From assembly GCA_016777395.1 (NCBI GenBank), contig JADHRO010000061.1:1-9879 (forward strand): DNA of 9,879 nucleotides, in the 5' to 3' direction. Position 1 is the first letter of the stretch, and the number at the start of each line of letters is the position of its first letter. Under the pieces are notes generated by a model, which searched no databases, was not told the origin of the DNA, and saw only the letters and a list, made by a program, of their open reading frames with translations. The DNA is from Chitinophagales bacterium (GTDB lineage: Bacteria; Bacteroidota; Bacteroidia; Chitinophagales; UBA8649). Shown one piece after another: positions 1 to 6,010 of this stretch. The position numbers and the translations under genes were made by a program.

Positions 1-3000
1 TTCCGTATATATTTTTACCAAGGTGGTCAGGACATGGGTAAATATGCTATTATGGCATCGGAAAAATGCTTGATCGAAGTCAATGATTTATTAAATGTTA
101 AGCTTGCTGAAAAGTTGGATCTGATTGTCTATAATGATATTTCCGACATGCATCAAACCAATATTGGATTGGCAGAAGATGTGGAGTCGATAAGTGGCAC
201 TGTCCAGCTAAAAAACAATAAACTCTTTATTTATTTTAATGGCGAACACAGTGATATAGATCGGCAAATTAAAGAAGGAATTACACGTATTCATATTGAC
301 AAATTATCCAAAGGAAGCGGTTTTCAAGAAGTTATTCAAAATAGCCTTTTGTTAAATTTGCCGGATTGGTTTACCGAAGGCCTTGTGCAATATACCGGCA
401 CTCCTTGGAGCACTCAATTAGATAACGAACTGCGGGAAGGCATCCTATCGGGAAGATTTAGTAATCTTAGTAACTTATCTTCAGATGAAATGCGCTTGGT
501 GGGTCATTCCTTATGGAATTATGTAGAAGAAGAATTTGGGATAGACGCCGTTGGAAACCTCTTATATCTCACCAAAGTCAACAGAAGTGTTGAAGATGGG
601 ATTCTGTTTGTTACCGGAATGTATCAGGATCGATTTCTAGAGCGATGGTACTTTAGCTATTTAGAAAAATTTAAAAAAGAACAAGCCTTGTATGATTCTA
701 TCAATAAGTCATCAATCTTGCCACTTAAAAAGCATAAATCATTCCTCAAGCATCAGGCGAAGTTAAGTCCAGATGGGAAATATCTTGCATACACCATTAA
801 TGATTTAGGTCGTTGGAAAGTCCAAGTGTATAACTTAGAAACAGAAGAAACAATAAGCCTGAGAAAAGGAGGGTTTCGAACGATCTCCTTAGAAACGGAT
901 TTGTCCAACCCTCTAGTGGCTTGGGAGCCTAAAGGAAAAAAACTAACGGTAATCTATGAGAAGAAAGATTTGTTCAATATCATTCATTATACCGCTGGGG
1001 ATTTTAAACGAGAAGCAAAACCAAAACCTATGCGTAAATTTCAAAAGGTTTACGATTTTAGTTATGCGGAAGACAGTCGGAATTTATTGTTATCTGCTAT
1101 GCAAATGAGCCAAATTGATATTTTTAAATATTACATGCCGACCAATAGGGTGACGAAGATAACAGACGACTTTTATGACGACTTACAACCAAGCTACGTG
1201 TCCTTAAATGGACGCAGCGGGGCTTTGTTTATATCGAACAGACCATCAGATGAATTGGTTTCAGGAAGGTTGGATACGATTTTACCCAATAGTACTTTCG
1301 ATGTATTTTTTTATGATTTCAACAACCCCATTCAAGCTTTTTCTCAAATCAGTTTCACGCCTCTAGCAAATGAAAAATATCCACAAGGGTTTACCGATAG
1401 TTCCTACACTTTTTTGAGTGATGCAAGTGGTATATACGCCCAATATGAAGGTGCATTAGAAAGAACGCGCATAGCGGATAGGGTGAAGTATGTCTATACA
1501 ATTGAAGAGGAATTGGGGGTAATCGATTCTGTGGTTCTTGATCAAGGAATTGTGTTAGCGGATGCGCTACCTTCGAAACAAACCTTAAGAGCAATAAAAA
1601 AACAGGAAATTGTTGCAATATATAAGATGCAAGGAGCAAACCAACTATTTAAACAATACAATAGGAATATTGAAGAGCTTAGTGTTGGGATGTTGAATGA
1701 ATCTCAAGTAGAGCTTTTAAGTGTCGATGATGCGGTAGTTCTTCTCCAAAATGAGATTGATTATACCGATATCCAATCAACTTCTGATACAAAATTCATG
1801 ATTCAACTTAAGGATGAGTTTGAGATTGCGCAAAACAAGCAGATTGCGTCAACTCAGCTTTCGGAAGCAGATACCACAAGCCTAGAGGAGAAAAAGGTAA
1901 TCAAGTACCAAAGTAAATTTGATGGATGGGAGACATTATCCGAAGCACACAGGCAGGCATGGCTAAATGAAGGATCTAGTCTTGCTCAAAACACGAGTGA
2001 TGGATATAAGCTTAGTCGAACAAGGCAGTATTTTATTAAATTCATGACCGATAATGTTTCGATGGGTCTTGACAATTCTTTGCTGGTAAATAATTATCAG
2101 CCTTTCAACCCTTCAGATCCAACATTTACTCAACCAGGGTTAAATCCCATGCTGCGTTTCGGGATTACTGATTTGTTCGAAGACCATAAATTATATGGAG
2201 GCATTCGTATGCCTTTATTCGGCAATCTAAATCCGCAGGTCAATGGCCAAAGTCTTCCTTTTAAGATTGGGATTTTTGAAAATATGGAGCTCTTCGTAAG
2301 CTATGAAAATTACAAAAAGAGGTGGGATAAGAGTCTTAATTTTTACCACAAAAACTTAAGCGAGTTAAGAAATATATTTTATCCAACGATAAATGTAAAC
2401 ACGGCAGGTGTCTTGAACACAAAAACGAATTTGGTAGAATCAAAATTCACCTATCCGTTCAATCAGCTGAATAGCCTGCGATTTAAAATTGGTTTTAGGA
2501 ACGATCGATTCATTGTTAAAGCGACAGATTTTCTGACCTTGAATACTGCAAATAGTAGCCAAAACTGGCTCTATAATCGTGTGGAGTATGTGCACGATCA
2601 TACCCTGGCAGTTGCAAAGAATGTGAAGTACGGATTTAGAGCTAACGTATATTTTGAATTTCAAAAAGAGTTTCCAACCCGTGAAGACACCATTTTGAAA
2701 CAGCAAGTGCAGGTTCCAATTTTTAATAACTCTTATTTAATGCTTTGGGGAGTGGATGCAAGGCATTATCAAAAAGTTTATAAAACCATAGTTTGGGCTA
2801 ATCGCTTTGCCTACAGTACTTCAATAGGTACAAATAAAATGGTTTATTATTTAGGTGGGACGGAAGGTATGTTATTGCCAGGGTTCAATGAGAGCACCAT
2901 TGTGAGTACTGCAAACAACTATGCCTACCAAAGTCTAGCTGTTAATATGCATGGTTTTCAACATAATATTCGAAATGGGAATAGTTTTGCAGTGATTAAT

Positions 3001-3348
3001 AGTGAATTGAGAATTCCTGTTTTTTCAACCTTTAGTCGTCGAGAATTAAAATCAAGCTTACTGGAAAACTTTCAAATTATTGGATTTTTTGATGTGGGAA
3101 CAGCTTGGGAAGGATTTTCTCCATTTGGAAATGGGAATATAGCCCAAGAGAATAGACAAAATTCAATTGAAAATCCTACTGCAATAGCTAGATTAGACGT
3201 CTACAAGGAGCCTATCGTAATGGGCTTTGGAACCGGATTTAGAATGGAAATAATGGGTTATTATATTCGAGCGGATATTGGTTGGGGCTATGATACGGGG
3301 AAAGTCAATAAGCCACGTTTTCAGTTTGCTTTAGGATATGACTTCTAA
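1..3348 (+). CDS. Composite envelope protein: peptidase-like domain, PD40 propeller and Omp85-like barrel (5' end outside window)
   Basis: The frame is open to base 1 and in-frame codons before the first ATG (34) encode plausible protein (ending YQGGQD), so the gene starts upstream and the usual signal peptide is not visible. Numbering from the ATG at 34: residues ~1-210 resemble a gluzincin (peptidase MA-like) domain with LPDWFTEG (109-116), but the HExxH site appears degenerate (KEGIT, 80-84). Residues ~235-660 form a TolB/PD40-like propeller, with blade motifs such as LSPDGKYLAY (244-253) and ALFISNRPSD (397-406). Residues ~690-1104 look like an outer-membrane barrel: YYLGGTEG (938-945), FFDVGTAWEG (~1018-1025) and a terminal Phe in ALGYDF, all reminiscent of Omp85/BamA. 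Similar proteins in Bacteroidota are often labelled TolB-like or PD40 proteins. The inferred location is the outer membrane with the N-terminal domains in the periplasm; the substrate is unknown. Domain order is fairly sure, function is not. Confidence 0.85.
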   Translation, partial: FRIYFYQGGQDMGKYAIMASEKCLIEVNDLLNVKLAEKLDLIVYNDISDMHQTNIGLAEDVESISGTVQLKNNKLFIYFNGEHSDIDRQIKEGITRIHIDKLSKGSGFQEVIQNSLLLNLPDWFTEGLVQYTGTPWSTQLDNELREGILSGRFSNLSNLSSDEMRLVGHSLWNYVEEEFGIDAVGNLLYLTKVNRSVEDGILFVTGMYQDRFLERWYFSYLEKFKKEQALYDSINKSSILPLKKHKSFLKHQAKLSPDGKYLAYTINDLGRWKVQVYNLETEETISLRKGGFRTISLETDLSNPLVAWEPKGKKLTVIYEKKDLFNIIHYTAGDFKREAKPKPMRKFQKVYDFSYAEDSRNLLLSAMQMSQIDIFKYYMPTNRVTKITDDFYDDLQPSYVSLNGRSGALFISNRPSDELVSGRLDTILPNSTFDVFFYDFNNPIQAFSQISFTPLANEKYPQGFTDSSYTFLSDASGIYAQYEGALERTRIADRVKYVYTIEEELGVIDSVVLDQGIVLADALPSKQTLRAIKKQEIVAIYKMQGANQLFKQYNRNIEELSVGMLNESQVELLSVDDAVVLLQNEIDYTDIQSTSDTKFMIQLKDEFEIAQNKQIASTQLSEADTTSLEEKKVIKYQSKFDGWETLSEAHRQAWLNEGSSLAQNTSDGYKLSRTRQYFIKFMTDNVSMGLDNSLLVNNYQPFNPSDPTFTQPGLNPMLRFGITDLFEDHKLYGGIRMPLFGNLNPQVNGQSLPFKIGIFENMELFVSYENYKKRWDKSLNFYHKNLSELRNIFYPTINVNTAGVLNTKTNLVESKFTYPFNQLNSLRFKIGFRNDRFIVKATDFLTLNTANSSQNWLYNRVEYVHDHTLAVAKNVKYGFRANVYFEFQKEFPTREDTILKQQVQVPIFNNSYLMLWGVDARHYQKVYKTIVWANRFAYSTSIGTNKMVYYLGGTEGMLLPGFNESTIVSTANNYAYQSLAVNMHGFQHNIRNGNSFAVINSELRIPVFSTFSRRELKSSLLENFQIIGFFDVGTAWEGFSPFGNGNIAQENRQNSIENPTAIARLDVYKEPIVMGFGTGFRMEIMGYYIRADIGWGYDTGKVNKPRFQFALGYDF

Positions 3349-3397
3349 TGACAAGTAAATTCTTTTTAGGCAATCTCTTTTAATATTAAATTATTTA

Positions 3398-3405
3398 TAC
3401 TTTTG
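3398..3405 (+). promoter_or_regulatory. Candidate -7 element (TACTTTTG) for the MscS-type gene
   Basis: TACTTTTG matches the Bacteroidota -7 consensus TAnnTTTG and lies 21 nt before the ATG at 3427. No TTG is seen at the expected 17-23 nt upstream, so the -33 half is weak. A short AAGG at 3414-3417, about 10 nt before the ATG, could act as a ribosome binding site. The site lies in the 78-nt gap after the upstream gene, which shows no convincing terminator, so readthrough is also possible. Confidence 0.45.
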
Positions 3406-3426
3406 CCTTTCTAAAGGTAGATAAGA

Positions 3427-4296
3427 ATGAAGAAGTTTTTTCAATTTGAGCTTTTTACTTGGAATGAGCATGTATTTTATTTGGGCAATGTTCTTCTTGC
3501 CGGATTTGTATTAGCCATTCTACCTCTTCTTTTTTTGCTGTTTAATAAGGTAATTCTTAATCCCTATTTCCGAAGAAAAGGAGTTGATCCTGGTCGGAGA
3601 TATGCAATTGCACAATTGATTAAGTATGTGGTGTATACGCTTACATTTATGCTTATCTTTCAAAGCCTGGGCTTTAAACTTTCAGTCCTATGGGCTGCTG
3701 GAGCTGCTCTATTGGTTGGGGTAGGTTTAGGATTACAACAAACCTTTAACGATTTTGCATCGGGAGTGATTTTACTCATGGAAGGGACTGTTCAAAAAGG
3801 AGATTGGATTGAAGTAGGAAATAATACGATGGGGGAAGTGAAAAAAATTGGACTTCGAACATCTTTGATTACAACTAGGCGAAATATCTCTATTATTGTC
3901 CCTAACTCAAAAATAACAGTAGATAATGTAATTAATTTGAGTCACAATAATAACACTGTTCGGTATACCGTTGCGGTGGGCGTGGCCTATGGTAGTGATG
4001 TTCAATTGGTGAAAAGAGTGCTATTGGAATGTGCAGAAAGACACAGTAAGGTCCTTCCTGGAGCTTTCGTTCGTTTAGTAGAATTCAATAATTCTTCTAT
4101 TGACTTTGAATTGTTGTTTTGGTCCAATGAATATCAACTAATTGAAGATGTTCGAAGCGATTTACGATTTATGATTGATCATGGATTTAGAAGATATGGT
4201 GTCGTTATCCCTTTCCCTCAGAGAGATTTACATATCAAAAACTTCCCAGGCAAGATGAGTGAACCTGGCGATACGCAAGCAAAAGCTAAGACCTAA
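3427..4296 (+). CDS. Small-conductance mechanosensitive ion channel, MscS family
   Basis: A 289-residue inner-membrane channel of the compact MscS type (E. coli MscS is 286 residues), which in this family opens under membrane tension and releases solutes on hypo-osmotic shock. Hydrophobic segments lie at ~18-40 and ~62-82. The pore-lining TM3 is at ~86-119 and carries the Gly/Ala-rich stretch GAALLVGVGLGLQQTFNDF (92-110). The beta domain follows, with GDWIEVG (125-131), RTSLITTRRN (144-153) and IVPNS (157-161). The alpha/beta domain ends with the family signature PFPQRDLHI (262-270) and a short polar tail. ATG 3427 fits a weak AAGG and the -7 box upstream. Its stop codon overlaps that of the convergent exchanger gene by 4 nt. 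The family is clear; gating properties and ion preference cannot be read from the sequence. Confidence 0.93.
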   Translation: MKKFFQFELFTWNEHVFYLGNVLLAGFVLAILPLLFLLFNKVILNPYFRRKGVDPGRRYAIAQLIKYVVYTLTFMLIFQSLGFKLSVLWAAGAALLVGVGLGLQQTFNDFASGVILLMEGTVQKGDWIEVGNNTMGEVKKIGLRTSLITTRRNISIIVPNSKITVDNVINLSHNNNTVRYTVAVGVAYGSDVQLVKRVLLECAERHSKVLPGAFVRLVEFNNSSIDFELLFWSNEYQLIEDVRSDLRFMIDHGFRRYGVVIPFPQRDLHIKNFPGKMSEPGDTQAKAKT

Positions 4297-5276
4297 AAGA
4301 ATAAAAACAGGTTAATCTTTAAGAAAGATCCCACTAAAAAGAATATATACAACAGCAAGAAAAGTACTCCAAAACTTCGTGGTGTAACTTTGAAAAAACT
4401 TACTAGAACTAATAGGAAAGTCGCAAGGAGCATAAGGGGGATGGAAAATTGATTAAATCCATCATCATAGACAAAGTAAGGTTTCTCGACCCATACACCC
4501 ACAATTGTAGGTATAGCTAATACAGCTAGTAAATTAAATATATTGGAGCCCATCACATTGCCTAATACGATTCCAAATTGTTTTTTCCGAGCGGCAGCTA
4601 GCGTAACTGCAAGCTCGGGTAAGGACGTACCCAAGGCAACTACTGTTTGAGCAATCACATCGTTGCCAAGCGAAAGCATTTGGCTAATGTTAGTAATGGC
4701 ATCTATGGTGTATTTTGCGCCAAGCCAAACGCCGAAGCTGCTCAATGCGAAAAGTGCATATTCCTTTTTGTGAATTATCATTACATTCTGCTTAGATGGT
4801 TCAAAATTTTTGTTTGAAAACCAAACCACATAAACAAGGTATATCGCTAACAAAACCAGGCAAATTAATGCTTCAATAAGCTTGAATGATTTGTCCCAGA
4901 GGAAACAAGCGCATAAGATGGTCGATAAAATAAGCAGTAAAAATTCTATCCTATGATTGACAAACCGGATAACAAATCCAGTACTTATAAAAATTGCAAC
5001 TCCTGTTATAAGTAAGATATTACTTATACTTGAACCCACGACAGTTCCCGTAATAATATCTGGTTCACCGCCTAAAATGGATGTTATACCTACTGCAAGC
5101 TCGGGTAAGGACGTGCCAAAAGCAACCACTGTAGCTCCTATGATAAAGGCATGAATGTTAAACTTATTGCCTAATTTCTCCGCAAAACTGACTAAGTAAT
5201 CAGCCGATTTTAAGAGAATGATTAATGCGAAAAATAATACGATAAACCAAACTGATACAATAATAAGAGGAGCCAT
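4293..5276 (-). CDS. Cation/calcium exchanger of the CaCA family (YrbG-like Na+/Ca2+ antiporter)
   Basis: A 327-residue integral inner-membrane antiporter. The two inverted alpha-repeats that define the family are both intact: GTSLPEL (54-60) with GSSISN (81-86), and GTSLPEL (216-222) with GNVMGSNIFN (239-248). The acidic Glu of each GTSLPEL is the expected cation ligand. Hydrophobicity suggests about ten transmembrane segments, and the length is close to YrbG-like and archaeal NCX proteins (about 300-325). By family it exchanges Ca2+ (or a related cation) for Na+ or H+; the actual ions are not determined here. The start is the ATG at 5276, 50 nt after the stop of the nfu gene, with no TAnnTTTG promoter in the gap, so cotranscription with nfu is likely. 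The two alpha-repeats share a 23-nt identical DNA stretch. Confidence 0.93.
   Translation of the reverse strand: MAPLIIVSVWFIVLFFALIILLKSADYLVSFAEKLGNKFNIHAFIIGATVVAFGTSLPELAVGITSILGGEPDIITGTVVGSSISNILLITGVAIFISTGFVIRFVNHRIEFLLLILSTILCACFLWDKSFKLIEALICLVLLAIYLVYVVWFSNKNFEPSKQNVMIIHKKEYALFALSSFGVWLGAKYTIDAITNISQMLSLGNDVIAQTVVALGTSLPELAVTLAAARKKQFGIVLGNVMGSNIFNLLAVLAIPTIVGVWVEKPYFVYDDGFNQFSIPLMLLATFLLVLVSFFKVTPRSFGVLFLLLYIFFLVGSFLKINLFLFF
4606..4628. repeat. 23-bp direct repeat, copy 1 (second alpha-repeat of the exchanger)
   Basis: This stretch is identical, base for base, to 5092-5114. On the minus strand it encodes TSLPELAV of the second alpha-repeat (residues ~217-224). It reflects internal gene duplication with unusually complete codon conservation and is not a mobile element. 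Confidence 0.85.
5092..5114. repeat. 23-bp direct repeat, copy 2 (first alpha-repeat of the exchanger)
   Basis: Identical to 4606-4628 and 486 bp away from it. It encodes TSLPELAV of the first alpha-repeat (residues ~55-62) in the same frame. Similarity continues imperfectly into the flanking codons. Confidence 0.85.
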
Positions 5277-5326
5277 GTAGTAAATTTAATCTAATGTTAG
5301 GGCAGAAGACAGTGATTTTCTATAAA

Positions 5327-5920
5327 TTATCCTGCTTCAGCAACAACTTCAGTTATTTCAGGAATCATTCTTTTCAGCATCGCTTCAATCCCATCTTTCA
5401 AAGTAGCACTGCTACTCGGGCATCCAGAGCAAGCACCCTGCATAATTAAAGTTACAATACCCTTATCAAATGACTTAAAAGCGATATTTCCACCATCCAT
5501 TTCAACCGCAGGCTTTACATATTTATCAAGCAATTCGATTATCTGAGCATCGATGCCAATAACTTTTGCATTTTCAGCTTTAAGTTTTTTTTGTTGTTCA
5601 AAAAAAGCTGGACTTACGATCTCTTTATCCGATAAAATATACTCCTTAAGAAAAGATTTCAATTCAAAACTAAGTTCAAACCACTCTTCTTCTGTTTCCT
5701 TTTTTGAAAGGGTAACAAAATCATTGGAAATAAAAACACTATCAATGTATTCAAATTCAAACAAGGCCTTAGCAAGAGGTGAAAGAGAAGCTTCTTGAAC
5801 GCTTTTGCACTCCAACATTTCATTAGGTAATAAAACACTCGTAGACACAAACTTTAACATCTTTGGGTTTGGAGTGCTTTCGGTATAAATTTCAACAAAT
5901 TTTACGGTCTCTTTTTTCAT
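5327..5920 (-). CDS. Nfu-type iron-sulfur cluster scaffold/carrier protein (NifU-like)
   Basis: A 197-residue protein with the Nfu1 layout. The N-terminal Nfu_N-like domain (about 7-95) opens with TESTPNPKMLKF (13-24). A charged linker follows, then the C-terminal NifU domain (about 124-195) with VKPAVEMDGGNI (135-146) and the cluster-binding CSGCPSS (164-170; Cys164 and Cys167). By family it carries a [4Fe-4S] cluster at a dimer interface and passes it to client enzymes in the cytosol. I chose the ATG at 5920. A longer frame begins with tandem TTG codons at 5929, but a -7 box at 5946-5939 would place the transcript start near 5932, leaving almost no leader for a TTG start. The exchanger gene follows after 50 nt and probably shares the transcript. 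Confidence is high for family and lower for which Fe-S enzymes it serves. Confidence 0.94.
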   Translation of the reverse strand: MKKETVKFVEIYTESTPNPKMLKFVSTSVLLPNEMLECKSVQEASLSPLAKALFEFEYIDSVFISNDFVTLSKKETEEEWFELSFELKSFLKEYILSDKEIVSPAFFEQQKKLKAENAKVIGIDAQIIELLDKYVKPAVEMDGGNIAFKSFDKGIVTLIMQGACSGCPSSSATLKDGIEAMLKRMIPEITEVVAEAG

Positions 5921-5938
5921 TATCAACAATTATATTTG

Positions 5939-5946
5939 CAAAGGTA
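5939..5946 (-). promoter_or_regulatory. Candidate -7 element (TACCTTTG) for nfu and the exchanger
   Basis: Read on the minus strand, TACCTTTG matches TAnnTTTG exactly. The predicted transcript start is only about 12 nt before the ATG at 5920, giving a very short leader without a Shine-Dalgarno. No well-spaced TTG was found upstream. Confidence 0.5.
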
Positions 5947-5963
5947 ATCCACAATTGTATAAT

Positions 5964-5997
5964 ATTGGCTTATTAAATATCATTTTATCTACCTTTG
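5964..5997 (+). promoter_or_regulatory. Candidate promoter for purF (ATTG, 22-nt spacer, TACCTTTG)
   Basis: TTG at 5965-5967 and TACCTTTG at 5990-5997 are separated by 22 nt, within the 17-23 range described for Flavobacterium promoters. The transcript would start near 6004, only about 7 nt before the ATG at 6011, so the mRNA would be almost leaderless. It diverges from the nfu -7 box; the two -7 boxes carry the same sequence, TACCTTTG. Confidence 0.6.
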
Positions 5998-6010
5998 CAC
6001 TTTTACAACT

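Noticed and set aside
1391..1639. Minus-strand open frame of 82 codons inside the large envelope gene
   Set aside because: It lies wholly within a well-supported coding frame, has no recognisable domain or promoter, and is best read as a shadow. The same applies to minus-strand 2440-2706 and 5659-5850, and to plus-strand 4957-5154, 5553-5798, 8666-8962 and 8981-9208.
5921..5929. Start of the nfu gene at a TTG codon (5929)
   Set aside because: The first candidate codons are TTG TTG ATA and precede an ATG at 5920 that fits the family N-terminus. The -7 box leaves almost no leader for the TTG start.
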